DNA from: CBDDEC01 sp965198045
GTDB taxonomy: Bacteria > Chloroflexota > Dehalococcoidia > UBA2979
Direction: 5' to 3'
NCBI GenBank assembly: GCA_965198045.1
Contig: CBDAOL010000004.1
Location: forward strand, 1 to 64,000
DNA length: 64,000 bases
Part shown: positions 1-8,805 of the stretch, piece after piece
Position numbering within the stretch: position 1 is the first letter of the stretch
How the letters are laid out: every line of letters begins with the position of its first letter
The notes under the pieces: generated by a model
Told to the model about the DNA's origin: nothing
Databases searched by the model: none
The model's input: the letters and a program-made list of their open reading frames with translations, nothing else
Made by a program: the position numbers and the translations under genes

Positions 1-650
1 TCCGCTGCGCCCCACGATCTTCGCCGCCAGGATCACGCCGACGCCGGGGATGCGCGTGAGGGCGCTGCCTTGTACGCGCAGCGCTGCCTCGAGGCGGCGG
101 CCGTTCGCGACGAGGTTGCGGTCCAGCACCCGCACCTCGCGCACCAGTTCGCGGGCCATACGCAGCCGCTCGCGATCCGCGGCGCCCGTCGGACGCAGGC
201 GGCGTAGGAGCGCCTGCTGGCGATCGGCGGAGAGCCTGGAGGGGCCCCACCCGGTCGTAGCTCGCGCAGCAGCCGGTGCAGCCGGTTGACCACGCGCGTG
301 CGTTCCTGCGTGAGCTCGTCGCGGCGGTCGGAGAGCAGTCGCAGCACCGCCGTGTCGTCCTCCGCCCGCACGGCACGCAGCGCCGTGAGGGGTTGGGCGG
401 CGAGCGCAATGGCACGCGCGTCTGCGGGGTCGGACTTCCCGCCAGCGGAGAGCAAGCGCACGCGCGCCACCAGCCGCGCCGGGACATCGACGACCGACTC
501 GCCCTCCGTGAGCAGCCACTGCCGCGCCCAGCGCAGCAGCCGTCTGTGCGCACGAGCTTCCACCCGGAGCTGGCCGAGCTCGCGGCCCGCGGGGTCGACG
601 GCGAGGGCGGTATGCGAGGACTTGTGGGGGTCGACGGCGATCAAGATCAT
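1..650 (-). pseudogene. IS110 transposase, deleted and frameshifted
   Basis: DEDD transposase related to the 341-aa copies at 10901 and 16582, beginning MILIAVDPHKSSHTA at 650. Two lesions are visible. A 60-bp in-frame deletion near 516 lies between short GCCACTG direct repeats and removes the segment from PERRW to LSQW. One C is missing from a run of five at about 244, which changes frame after LRELRPGG. The C-terminal Tnp_20 part lies outside the window. The copy cannot make a working recombinase. Confidence 0.85.
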
Positions 651-883
651 GAAGCTCTCCCTGTCGTAGCTGAACTGCGGTGGGGAGGGCGGTGGACAGG
701 CCGACTTCGGGAGCACCCGCACGCCTCTGTCGAGTCACACCGCGGCCGGACGGTGGCCGGCGACACTCCGCCCCAGAGCCAGTCCTGCTCAGCAGCACGG
801 CAGCAAAACTTGGAGTCAGCCGACCAGCGTCCTCAACACCTTAGGGCCGCAACCCCCGGTGTCTGGCCGGATTCAAACAAGTC
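651..883 (-). ncRNA. predicted IS110 bridge RNA region, copy 1
   Basis: Non-coding left-end region of IS110 copy 1, nearly identical to 10668-10900, where the guide segments are described. It could still act in trans with transposase made by another copy. No promoter was identified. Confidence 0.5.
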
Positions 884-1520
884 GGCAAAACCTGATAGGT
901 GCAGCTCTGTCCTGAGATAGCAGAGTATCGGCGAGCCACGAGAGGCTCGTCTGTGCTCTACCTCCGTCTGCTTGTCGCAGCACTCTTCGCATCGGTCCGC
1001 GCCCGCCGAGATCTCGTCCTCGAGAACTTGGCGCTGCGGCATCAGCTCGCCGTCTACACAAGGGGCCGTCGTCGACCGCGGCTCCGTCGCCATGACCGCC
1101 GACTCTGGTCACTGCTGGCACGTGGTTGGTCCGGCTGGCGAGGCACGCTCGTGATGGTCGAGCCGGACACGGTGGTGCGCTGGCATCGTTCTGCTTGGCG
1201 CGCCTACTGGCGCTGGAAGAGTCGTCGCCGCTCCGGACGACCCCGGATTCCCGCAGAGCTGCGACAGCTGATCGTCCGCATCGCCACTGAGAATCCGCGG
1301 TGGGGCGCCGTCCGCATCGTCGGCGAGCTGCGTGCCCTTGGCTTCGAGGTCAGCGCCCGCACCGTGAGTCGCTACCGCCGGCAAGCGCTGCGGCGCCCCC
1401 CGAGCCAGTCGTGGCGCACGTTTCTCCGCAACCACGCGTCCAGCATCTGGGCCGCCGATCTGTTCACGGTCCAGACGCTCGCCTTCCGCACGCTCTACGT
1501 GCTCATCGTGATCGACCACG
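884..1520 (+). pseudogene. rve-element transposase, 5' fragment (copy 1)
   Basis: N-terminal part of the integrase-core transposase seen in copies 3-5. It contains the conserved LENLALRHQLAVY segment, a helix-turn-helix region and the first catalytic Asp block (SIWAADLFTV). The open frame runs from GTG 899, or more likely a later GTG near 952, and leaves homology after VLIVIDHD at 1520, ending at an unrelated stop at 1540. The left terminus is interrupted by IS110 copy 1. Family: DDE integrase-core transposases of the IS3/IS481 type. Confidence 0.8.
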
Positions 1521-1551
1521 ACGCTTCGCTGCTCGACTGAGGGGCGCTCCG

Positions 1552-2316
1552 CTAGACGGTCTCGCCCCCGTCGAGCACAAGCGTCTCACCGGTGACGAAG
1601 CTTGCGGCGGGGCTCGCTAGGTAGACCACCGCTCCGGCCACCTCGTGCGCGTCGCCGATACGACCGAGTGCGCTCTCGCCAATCGTGCGGCCGACGATCT
1701 CCTCCTTGGGCCCAGAGAGCGCGTGAGAACTCGGTCTGGATGAGGCCGGGCACGATGCAGTTCACGTGGATGCCGTCGCGGCCCCAATCCATTGCGCAGA
1801 CCTTCGTCAGCATCACTAGAGCCGCTTTCGACACCGAGTAGGCGCCGAGACCAGGGAACGGCCGCACGCCCGCGCTCGAGCTGACGTTGATGATGCTGCC
1901 ACCGTCGCCCTGCTCCACCATCGCCTCGCGCGCCAGCTGGCTGAGCAGGAACGGCACGCGCACGTTGTGCCCATGACCAGATCCCACGCGCGCTCCTCGA
2001 CCTCGTGGATCGGCCCGAACACCGGGTTGGCGCGGCGTTGTTGACGAGGATGTCGGGCCGGCCAAGCTCGGACCGCACCTGATCGACCAGGCCCGGCAGC
2101 GCCTCGGTCTCGCGCACGTTAAACTGCAGCGCTACCGCCTGGCGCCCCGTCCCGCGCGCTGTTCGCGGCCTCCTCAAGCGACTCGGGCTTGTGCGCCGCG
2201 ATCACGATGTCGGCCCCGGCCTTGGCGAGCGCTAGCACGATCTCTCGACCGATGCCACGGCTGCCGCCTGTCACCAGGGCGACCTGTCCGTCAAGCGAGA
2301 AGTCTGGAGGAGCCAT
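1552..2316 (-). pseudogene. SDR-family oxidoreductase, frameshifted
   Basis: Short-chain dehydrogenase remnant. In order it shows a Rossmann start with TGGSRGIG (frame 1), DILVNNAA (frame 2), and SIINVSSSAGVRPFPG with the catalytic YSVSK and IHVNCIVPG (frame 3), then a typical C-terminus ending VLDGGETV. At least two single-base shifts separate these blocks, so no full-length protein is made unless they are sequence errors. It starts at ATG 2316, divergent from the FGE gene. Substrate cannot be inferred. Confidence 0.8.
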
Positions 2317-2421
2317 CGAGGGACCGTCCTCTCGGCGGGCGATCCCTGTTGCGCGCCCGTGCGAGTCTATGAACGATATCGTCGGTTCGCCACGAGACGA
2401 ACGCATGAAGGCCGGTAGCGG

Positions 2422-3387
2422 ATGGCCGATTGCTGCTGCTGCAACCCTGCTCGGAGCCCCGTTGCTCTGCCGAGTGACGCGACCTCGCGGCCGGTGTCGA
2501 GGGCTGCGCCCGGTCGCGTGCCTCGAGGGATGGTTGTGCTGGAGGGCGGGACCTTCCGGATGGGCACGGACTCAGACGTCGGCTTCGCGGCCGACGGTGA
2601 GGGGCCAGTCCGTGAGGTCGAGCTCGACTCGTTTGCGATCGGCGCGACGGCTGTAACCAGCAACGAGTTCGCTCGCTTCGTGAACGCCACGGGACACGTG
2701 ACCGACGCTGAGCGCTTCGGCTGGTCTTTCGTCTTCCAGCTCTTCGTCGGTCCCGAGGCGGAGCGACACGTGCAGGGCTCGCCCGACGGCGTCCCCTGGT
2801 GGTGGGCCGTCGAGGGCGCCTCGTGGCGTGCGCCGGAGGGGCCCGGTTCGGATGTGGGGGCGCGTCAGAACCATCCGGTCGTTCACGTCTCCTGGAACGA
2901 CGCAGCGGCCTACTGCGCGTGGTCCACAACTCGCCTCCCGACCGAGGCCGAGTGGGAGTACGCAGCGCGCGGCGGCCTCGATCAGAGCGAGTATCCCTGG
3001 GGCAATGAGCTGCGACCGGGTGGCGAGTATCGCTGCAACATCTGGCAAGGAGAGTTCCCGCGCTTGAACACTGCCGAGGACGGGTACGCGGGCACCGCCC
3101 CGGTACGAGCGTTCAAGCCGAACGGTCTCGGACTCTGGAACGTGGCGGGCAACGTATGGGAGTGGTCCATGGACTGGTTCAGTCCCGACTTCCACATCGA
3201 CGGGCCGCGAGTGAATCCTGCGGGTCCGCCCAAGGGCACGGAGCGGGTGCTCCGAGGCGGCTCCTACCTCTGCCACGACTCGTACTGCAACCGGTATCGG
3301 GTCGCGGCCCGGAGTCACGCGACGCCGGACAGCTCGACCGGCAACTGCGGGTTCCGCGTTGCGACCGACGCCCTGTCGGCCAGCTGA
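2422..3387 (+). CDS. formylglycine-generating enzyme (sulfatase-modifying factor)
   Basis: 321-aa protein very similar in layout to actinobacterial FGE. This family oxidises the Cys of the CxPxR motif in sulfatases to formylglycine, using copper and O2. Visible marks are an N-terminal CCCC segment, GGTFRMG, ATGHVTDAERFG, HPVVHVSWNDAAAYC, RLPTEAEWEYAARGG, NVWEWSMDWF, and the C-terminal LRGGSYLCHDSYC with the two active-site Cys at about 284 and 289. Length is normal and the frame is intact. No sulfatase lies in the window, so its clients are elsewhere. It is flanked by a dead SDR gene and an IS6-like element. Confidence 0.93.
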   Translation: MADCCCCNPARSPVALPSDATSRPVSRAAPGRVPRGMVVLEGGTFRMGTDSDVGFAADGEGPVREVELDSFAIGATAVTSNEFARFVNATGHVTDAERFGWSFVFQLFVGPEAERHVQGSPDGVPWWWAVEGASWRAPEGPGSDVGARQNHPVVHVSWNDAAAYCAWSTTRLPTEAEWEYAARGGLDQSEYPWGNELRPGGEYRCNIWQGEFPRLNTAEDGYAGTAPVRAFKPNGLGLWNVAGNVWEWSMDWFSPDFHIDGPRVNPAGPPKGTERVLRGGSYLCHDSYCNRYRVAARSHATPDSSTGNCGFRVATDALSAS

Positions 3388-3406
3388 TGCTGGCTGATCA
3401 GCCGAC
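3375..3406 (+). terminator. hairpin after the FGE gene
   Basis: GTCGGC and GCCGAC arms enclose further self-complementary sequence, including the palindrome GGCTGATCAGCC at 3392-3403, overlapping the FGE stop codon. There is no T-run, so a terminator role is only likely. Confidence 0.35.
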
Positions 3407-3480
3407 GATGCTCGGCGTGCGCTTGACGCCCTCAGGGGGACCGGTACCCGTGACATTTCGCTTCACGAGGTCGTCGTAGG

Positions 3481-4430
3481 GGCTGCGTCAGATCTGAGGG
3501 CTCGAACTATGAGGTTTAGCCTCGTCTGAGCATGGACGAGGAGACATCGGTGAACTGTCCGCACTGTGCATCCGCCGCCACGACCAGACGCCAGGCGCGC
3601 ACGACGCTCGGCTACCGGCGGTTCAACTGCCGCTCGTGCAAGCGTCGCTTCAACGAGCGAACCGGCACGCCGTTCAACGATCTTCAGGTCCCGACCGACG
3701 TGGTGCTCCTCGCGGTGCTGTGGCGTCTGCGCTACAAGCTGAGTTTCCGCGACGTGGCAGAGATGCTCCTCCAGGGCGGTGTTGAGGTCACGCACGAGAC
3801 CATCCGGGAGTGGGAGTTTCGATTCGCCCCACTGCTCGCCGGCCAGCTCCGCGCCAAGCGACGAGCCCGAGCCGGCGAGTCCTGGTACCTCGACGAGACG
3901 TACGTGAAGGTCGCTGGGCGCTGGTGCTACCTCTACCGAGCGATCGACGGCGACGGAGAACTGATCGATTCGATGCTGAGCGAGCGTCGAGACAAGCATG
4001 CCGCGCGGAGGTTCTTGCGGAGACTGGTCGAGATCACCGAACGCAAGCCCGCACGGATCACGACCGACCTGCACCCCGCTTACCGACGGGCGATCCGCTG
4101 GATCATCGGCCGCAAGGCTTGGCATCGCACGACGCAGTACCTCAACAACTACACCGAGCAGAGTCACCGAGCGGTGAAGCAGCGCTACTACCCGATGCAG
4201 GGCTTCGGGAGCTTCGAGTCCGCGTCGCGCTTCTGTAGCGCGTTCGATGAGCTGCGACAGTACTTCCGCGTCCGCCGCCGCAGTGGCGCCCATGTCGCGT
4301 TGACAGAGCAGCGACGGCTCTTCCTCACACGCTGGCACTCGCTGATCAGCGAACTGGCTGCAGCATAGACCACCAGCGACGTCGCCTTGTGGCGCCTAAG
4401 GGTCGACGCGCCCTGAGATCTGACACTGCC
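3481..4430 (+). mobile_element. IS6-like element, complete
   Basis: About 950 bp. Its termini are imperfect inverted repeats: GGCTGCGTCAGATCTGAGG on the left, and GGCAGTGTCAGATCTCAGG read inward on the right. It contains one transposase gene. No 8-bp target duplication is visible. On the right it abuts IS110 copy 2, which has lost its last 18 bp at the junction, so the junction has been rearranged. Confidence 0.8.
3532..4368 (+). CDS. IS6-like DDE transposase
   Basis: 278 aa. The N-terminus holds a zinc ribbon (CPHC then CRSC, residues about 6-40). It is followed by RYKLSFRDVAEMLL and a DDE catalytic core: LDETYVKVAGRWCYLYRAID, then TTDLHPAYRRA, then NNYTEQSHRAVKQRYYPMQGF. This matches IS6-type transposases, which make cointegrates by replicative transposition. 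The frame is intact and begins at ATG just inside the left repeat. It is the only intact copy of this gene in the window. Confidence 0.88.
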   Translation: MDEETSVNCPHCASAATTRRQARTTLGYRRFNCRSCKRRFNERTGTPFNDLQVPTDVVLLAVLWRLRYKLSFRDVAEMLLQGGVEVTHETIREWEFRFAPLLAGQLRAKRRARAGESWYLDETYVKVAGRWCYLYRAIDGDGELIDSMLSERRDKHAARRFLRRLVEITERKPARITTDLHPAYRRAIRWIIGRKAWHRTTQYLNNYTEQSHRAVKQRYYPMQGFGSFESASRFCSAFDELRQYFRVRRRSGAHVALTEQRRLFLTRWHSLISELAAA

Positions 4431-5450
4431 GGCCTCGGTAGCGCAGGTGCGAGCATCGGCCACCATGCATCGGTAAACGACGTCCGAGAGTCGGCGTTTG
4501 AGGCAGCGCAGCGCCTCGTTCCGACTCTTGCCAGCGGCGAGTTTGCGACGGAAGTAGCCGTGGCCTTCGGTGCCCGGCATGCGCGCCTGGGTGAGCGCCG
4601 CGATGTGGAGCGCCCGGTTCAGCTGGCGGTCTCCACCGCGGCTGAGGCGATGGCGTTGGACCTCCCCGCTCGACACCTCAAGCGGCGCCGTCCCCGTGTA
4701 GCTGGCGTAGTGCGCGCGCGAGGGGAAGCGACTGACCGCTCCGCTGCGCCCCACAATCTTCGCCGCCAGGATCACGCCGACGCCGGGGATGCGCGTGAGG
4801 GCGCTGCCTTGTACACGCAGCGCTGCCTCGAGGCGGCGGCCGTTCTCGACGAGGTTGCGGTCCAGCACCCGCACCTCGCGTACCAGTTCGCGGGCCATAC
4901 GCAGCCGCTCGCGATCCGCGGCGCCGGTCGGACGCAGGCGGCGTAGGAGCGCCTGCGCGCGATCGGCGGAGAGCCTGGAGGGGCCCCCACCCGGTCGTAG
5001 CTCGCGCAGCAGCCGGTGCAGCCGGTTGACCACGCGCGTGCGTTCCTGCGTGAGCTCGTCGCGGCGGTCGGAGAGCAGTCGCAGCACCGCCGTGTCGTCC
5101 TCCGCCCGCACGGCACGCAGCGCCGTGAGGGGTTGGGCGGCGAGCGCAATGGCACGCGCGTCTGCGGGGTCGGACTTCCCGCCACCGGAGAGCAAGCGCA
5201 CGCGCGCCACCAGCCGCGCCGGGACATCGACGACCGACTCGCCCTCCGTGAGCAGCCACTGGCTGAGGCCGTGGCCGAGACCGCGGGCCCCCTCCACGGC
5301 CCAGCGGCGCTCGGGCCACTGCCGCGCCCAGCGCAGCAGCCGGCTGTGCGCACGAGCTTCCACCCGGAGCTGGCCGAGCTCGCGGCCCGCGGGGTCGACG
5401 GCGAGGGCGGTATGCGAGGACTTGTGGGGGTCGACGGCGATCAAGATCAT
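4188..5450 (-). CDS. IS110 transposase with chimeric C-terminus
   Basis: The start MILIAVDPHKSSHTA follows a GGGAG ribosome site. It has a RuvC-like DEDD N-domain (first Asp in AVDPHK, KSDPADARAIA) and a C-terminal Tnp_20 domain (RIPGVGVILAAKIVG, the Ser-containing LEVSSGEVQRHR). It is identical in layout to the 341-aa copies until CATEA. It then reads through the junction into antisense IS6 sequence for roughly 80 extra residues. The catalytic parts are complete, but loss of the right end should stop this copy from moving itself. Confidence 0.8.
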   Translation of the reverse strand: MILIAVDPHKSSHTALAVDPAGRELGQLRVEARAHSRLLRWARQWPERRWAVEGARGLGHGLSQWLLTEGESVVDVPARLVARVRLLSGGGKSDPADARAIALAAQPLTALRAVRAEDDTAVLRLLSDRRDELTQERTRVVNRLHRLLRELRPGGGPSRLSADRAQALLRRLRPTGAADRERLRMARELVREVRVLDRNLVENGRRLEAALRVQGSALTRIPGVGVILAAKIVGRSGAVSRFPSRAHYASYTGTAPLEVSSGEVQRHRLSRGGDRQLNRALHIAALTQARMPGTEGHGYFRRKLAAGKSRNEALRCLKRRLSDVVYRCMVADARTCATEAGSVRSQGASTLRRHKATSLVVYAAASSLISECQRVRKSRRCSVNATWAPLRRRTRKYCRSSSNALQKRDADSKLPKPCIG

Positions 5451-5683
5451 GAAGCTCTCCCTGTCGTAGCTGAATTGCGGTGGGGAGGGCGGTGGACAGG
5501 CCGACTTCGGGAGCACCCGCACGCCTCTGTCGAGTCACACCGCGGCCGGACGGTGGCCGGCGACACTCCGCCCCAGAGCCAGTCCTGCTCAGCAGCACGG
5601 CAGCAAAACTTGGAGTCAGCCGACCAGCGTCCTCAACACCTTAGGGCCGCAACCCCCGGTGTCTGGCCGGATTCAAACAAGTC
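4431..5683 (-). mobile_element. IS110-family element, copy 2 (18 bp short)
   Basis: The left end is at 5683, followed by GGCAAAACTTG, again the rve terminus. The right end stops after GAGGCC. The final 18 bp present in copies 3 and 4, which include the stop codon and the end sequence, are replaced by the IS6-like element. Confidence 0.85.
5451..5683 (-). ncRNA. predicted IS110 bridge RNA region, copy 2
   Basis: The 233-bp left-end non-coding region, nearly identical to 10668-10900, carrying the same four guide-like segments on the minus strand (left-target segment at about 5603-5609). Confidence 0.5.
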
Positions 5684-6109
5684 GGCAAAACTTGATCCGT
5701 GCGGTTCGATGCTGAGATAGCAGAGTATCGGCGAGCCACGAGAGGCTCGTCTGTGCTCTACCTCCGTCTGCTTGTCGCAGCACTCTTCGCATCGGTCCGC
5801 GCCCGCCGAGATCTCGTCCTCGAGAACTTAGCGCTGCGGCATCAGCTCGCCGTCTACACAAGGGGCCGTCGTCGACCGCGGCTCCGTCGCCACGACCGCC
5901 GACTCTGGTCACTGCTGGCACGTGGTTGGTCCGGCTGGCGAGGCACGCTCGTGATGGTCGAGCCGGACACGGTTGTGCGGTGGCATCGTTCTGCTTGGCG
6001 CGCCTACTGGCGCTGGAAGAGTCGTCGCGGACCTGGGCGACCCCACATTCCCGCCGAGTGGCAGCGGCTGATCCTGTGCATCGCCACTGAGCACAGTTGG
6101 GCGAGGTGA
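5684..6109 (+). pseudogene. rve-element transposase, 5' fragment (copy 2)
   Basis: N-terminal fragment starting in the terminus disrupted by IS110 copy 2. It carries LENLALRHQLAVY and RPHIPAEWQRLI, the latter a variant of the sequence in copies 1 and 3. Homology ends near 6091 within IATEH and the frame stops at 6109. The catalytic core is missing. Confidence 0.8.
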
Positions 6110-6114
6110 TTCAG

Positions 6115-6318
6115 CTACTGACTCTTGCGCCTAGCGTCCGCGGCCAGCTGTGCGTACCCGGCAGCGAGGTGGCGGAGTTCGTCGCGTTTCACCCGTAGCA
6201 GAGTCACGTCGCCGTCGAGGCGAGAGGCGATCAGCAGGACGCGCTCAGCGACGAGGTACAGCTCGAACACCTCGTCGTGAATCGCCTGGAGTCGAACCGC
6301 TGCTGCGTCGGAGTCCAT
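6115..6318 (-). CDS. small protein of unknown function
   Basis: 67 aa, mostly helical and charged (LDGDVTLLRVKRDELRHLAAGYAQLAADARRKSQ). No signal peptide, membrane segment or known motif is recognisable. Its amphipathic composition and its position next to, and on the same strand as, the slipin gene make it a plausible real gene. Confidence 0.45.
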   Translation of the reverse strand: MDSDAAAVRLQAIHDEVFELYLVAERVLLIASRLDGDVTLLRVKRDELRHLAAGYAQLAADARRKSQ

Positions 6319-6360
6319 GCGCGGGTTGTAGCACCTGAGTGCAATGATGTTCGTCTACGT

Positions 6361-6376
6361 GCAGGAGCACTCCTGC
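6361..6376 (-). terminator. hairpin after the slipin gene
   Basis: Perfect GCAGGAG-CA-CTCCTGC palindrome just past the slipin stop codon, without a T-run. Confidence 0.4.
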
Positions 6377-6380
6377 ATAC

Positions 6381-7253
6381 TCATCGTGCCGCGTTGCCGC
6401 CGGCAGCCTCATCGTCGCTGGTCAGCCCCTCGATCGCGGCGCCCATCGGACCAGCGACCTGCGCCAGGTCCATGGGGATGATCCACTTGGTCGAGTCGCC
6501 AGCGCCGAGCTGCTTCATCATCTCGAGGTATTGCAGGGCCATGGTGTTGCCATCGACCCCAGAGGCCGTCTCGTAGATCCGCTGCAGGCCGATCGAGAAG
6601 CCCTCGGCGTTCAGGATTGCTGCCTCACGGGCGCCCTGTGCGCGCAGCACCTGCGACTCCTTCGAGCCTTCCGCCTCGAGGATCGCGCTCCGTTTGTTGC
6701 CCTCGGCGACGTTGATCGCGGACTGCCGCTGGCCCTCTGACTCGGTGATCTCGGAGCGCTTCGTGCGGTCCGCTGTGAGCAGGCGCGTCATCGCGTCCTG
6801 GATGTCATGTTGCGGAGTGATCTCGCGGATCTCGATCGCCTTGACCTCGACACCCCAGCGGATGACCTCCTCCGCCATCTTCACCTGCAGGCGCCGGTTG
6901 ATCGTCTCGCGCTGCGACAGCACCTCCTCGACCGTGATGTCGCCGATCACGGCGCGCAGCGTGGTCGTGGCGAGGTTGCGGACCGCGCGGATGTAGTTCT
7001 GGATGTTGATGACCGCCGCCTCGGCGTCGACCACGCGCATGTAGACGACGAAGTCGATGTCGACGAGGGCGTTGTCCTTCGTGATCGAGGACTGCGCCGG
7101 TTCGTCGAGGACCAGCTCGCGCATGTCAACCTTGACGCCGCGGTCGACGAACGGGATCAGGATGACGAGTCCCGGCCCGCGGGTGCCTGTGTAGCGACCG
7201 AGACGGAAGATCACCGCCCGCTCGTACTGCTTAACAACGCTGATGAAAAACAT
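6381..7253 (-). CDS. SPFH/band 7 (slipin, stomatin-like) protein
   Basis: 290 aa from ATG 7253. It contains KQYERAVIFRLGRYTGTRGPGL, a typical slipin SPFH start, then RDNALVDIDF-like and EEVLSQRETINRRLQ segments, a coiled-coil region rich in EAEG repeats (about 180-230) and the IIPMDL motif near the end. Such proteins organise membrane microdomains and often pair with an NfeD protease, which is absent here. The usual N-terminal hydrophobic anchor before the SPFH domain is not seen in any upstream frame. Either the start is lost or this form is peripheral. Confidence 0.88.
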   Translation of the reverse strand: MFFISVVKQYERAVIFRLGRYTGTRGPGLVILIPFVDRGVKVDMRELVLDEPAQSSITKDNALVDIDFVVYMRVVDAEAAVINIQNYIRAVRNLATTTLRAVIGDITVEEVLSQRETINRRLQVKMAEEVIRWGVEVKAIEIREITPQHDIQDAMTRLLTADRTKRSEITESEGQRQSAINVAEGNKRSAILEAEGSKESQVLRAQGAREAAILNAEGFSIGLQRIYETASGVDGNTMALQYLEMMKQLGAGDSTKWIIPMDLAQVAGPMGAAIEGLTSDDEAAGGNAAR

Positions 7254-7525
7254 GAGGCTCCGCCTGTCAGGGATGGGCGCATTATAGACGCGCCATCCAC
7301 TCGGAGGCCGCTCCTCAAGCTTCCACTCAGCCTGAACGCGAAACCCCGAGTGATCTTGTGGCGGGCGTGGTGACACCGAGTGACCGCCCGCTTATCGCGG
7401 GCGTGCGCAGGCACCCTTTGTCTGCGGCCCAGACTCGTCTAACGCCGACTCACCGAGCCCGCTGCGACGACTGGTAATCAGTGACACGAGTCTTTCGGTT
7501 CGTGCGCGTCGTGGAGGCTTCGACG

Positions 7526-7807
7526 ATGGATATCTACGTAGGCAACCTGCCGTACTCGGCAAGCGAGAGTGAGATCGAGCAGCTGTTTGCAGCGCACGGC
7601 GCGGTCCTTCGCGTCAACGTCCCTATCGATCGCGACAGCGGCCGCCCCCGTGGCTTCGGTTTCGTTGAGATGGGCGACGACGATGCACGCAACGCCATCG
7701 CTGCGCTCGACGGCACTGACTTCGGTGGACGCGATCTGCGCGTCAACGAGGCCAGGCCGCGAGGCGAGGGCGGAGGCGGAGACCGAGGTGGTTACGACCG
7801 TCGCTAA
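7526..7807 (+). CDS. RRM-domain RNA-binding protein
   Basis: 93 aa. A single RNA recognition motif carries RNP2 (IYVGNL) and RNP1 (RGFGFVEM), followed by a Gly/Arg-rich tail (EGGGGDRGGYDRR). Bacterial proteins of this kind are small, glycine-rich and often cold-induced. The start was set at ATG 7526, after GTGGAGG, because the RRM begins immediately there. Confidence 0.92.
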   Translation: MDIYVGNLPYSASESEIEQLFAAHGAVLRVNVPIDRDSGRPRGFGFVEMGDDDARNAIAALDGTDFGGRDLRVNEARPRGEGGGGDRGGYDRR

Positions 7808-7819
7808 CTAGCAGCGTAT

Positions 7820-7837
7820 GGCGCGGTGAACCGCGCC
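7820..7837 (+). terminator. hairpin after the RRM gene
   Basis: Perfect 7-bp stem GGCGCGG / CCGCGCC with a TGAA loop, 13 bp after the stop codon, then GATGTTT. Confidence 0.5.
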
Positions 7838-7887
7838 GATGTTTACGCCCGTTGTATATTTCCTCTCGATGAGAGAGGACAAGCACG

Positions 7888-8103
7888 ATGGGACTGCTTG
7901 ATCGCATCTTCGGCCGCTCGAAGAAAACGGAAGTCGCCGAGGCACCAGCGCCGACCAGGTGCCCACACACGATCTTGAATGCCGTGTGGGACAGCGCGGA
8001 CGACGTGGGCAACGAGGAGAAGGCGTCGTCGTTCACCTGCCCGGCTTGCGACGAGAGCTTCTCGCCCGCCGCGGCTGCGGAGCTATGCGCCGGTAAGGCG
8101 TAG
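7888..8103 (+). CDS. small putative zinc-binding protein
   Basis: 71 aa, starting MGLLDRIFGRSKK after a GAGAGGAC ribosome site. Residues about 25-66 contain CPH, CPAC and a late Cys, which could form a zinc ribbon. Its start resembles that of the small protein at 28525 (MGLLDSIKGMFGRGK), but the rest differs. Function unknown. Confidence 0.6.
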   Translation: MGLLDRIFGRSKKTEVAEAPAPTRCPHTILNAVWDSADDVGNEEKASSFTCPACDESFSPAAAAELCAGKA

Positions 8104-8217
8104 CGGCTTTCGCCGCAACCTCGCCTGACGGGTGGCGGCCGCCACCCGACACTCCTCGATCCTGTGACAACTCGGCCCAAAGGAGAGCCTGCATGCCCGA
8201 TGTCGCCGCCGTCCTGA

Positions 8218-8493
8218 GGGGCGATCCGCTGGATTCTCGGCCGCAAGGCTTGGCATCGCACGACGCAGTACCTCAACAACTACACCGAGCAGAGCCACCG
8301 AGCGGTGAAGCAGCGCTACTACCCGATGCAGGGCTTCGGGAGCTTCGAGTCCGCTTCGCGCTTCTGTAGCGCGTTCGACGAGCTGAGACAGTACTTCCGC
8401 GTTCGCCGCCGCGGTGGCGCCCATGTCGCGCTGACGGAGCAGCGACGGCTCTTCCTCACACGCTGGCATTCGCTGATCACCGAGCTGGCTGCA
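8218..8493 (+). pseudogene. IS6-like transposase, 3' fragment
   Basis: Matches the last third of the transposase at 3532-4368, from about IRWIIGRKAWHRTTQ through the catalytic Glu block NNYTEQSHRAVKQ to LITELAA. Just upstream, an AAGGAG site and ATG at 8194 begin a gene (MPDVAAVL) that is cut after about eight codons by this fragment. Confidence 0.8.
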
Positions 8494-8745
8494 TCGCCTT
8501 TTTGGTCCACGTCAGCTCTAGCCGACCCTCGTACACGTCGCTCATCGACGGATCTTTCCACTGATGGGGACTACTTGCGGCTCTGGGGAGCGGGGCAAAC
8601 CGGCCGAACACTCCTACGCGGTCCACCGACCGCGATACTACCAGTCGACGAACCGCTGACCATCGTCACGTGATCGTCGAGGCAGTCCAGGGGAGGGACT
8701 GACGACATCGGAGCGGGCAGCTACTAGGGCTAGCTGTTGCTAGCT
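8494..8745 (+). other. no gene recognised
   Basis: The frame of the IS6 fragment stays open here by chance (to 8673), but nothing resembles a known protein. Near 8730-8745 there are two copies of the hexamer GCTAGCT, the second directly abutting an IS1182 end. Confidence 0.4.
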
Positions 8746-8805
8746 GAGGCTGTCGCATGGAGTGGCGTGGGCGGAGCGCCACGAGGGCCAAGAGGTCAGC
8801 CGGTC
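8746..8805 (+). repeat. IS1182 terminal fragment
   Basis: 60 bp matching the transposase-distal end of the IS1182 elements (GAGGCTGTCGCATGGAGTGG onward, as at 14267), preceded by AGCT, the same 4 bp duplicated by three intact copies. It cuts off the 3' end of the TIMP-like gene. Confidence 0.85.

Larger units (their letters stand above)
1..883 (-). mobile_element. IS110-family element, copy 1 (cut by window edge)
   Basis: Reverse-oriented IS110 element whose left end (GACTTGTTTGAATCC read on the minus strand) is at 883. Past 883 the sequence is GGCAAAACCTG, the terminus of the rve element, so this copy sits inside an rve inverted repeat. It lacks a 60-bp internal segment present in the other copies and runs off the window start. 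Confidence 0.85.

Noticed and set aside
3480..4431. 8-bp target duplication around the IS6-like element
   Set aside because: Flanks GTCGTAGG and GGCCTCGG do not match; the right side is rearranged with IS110.
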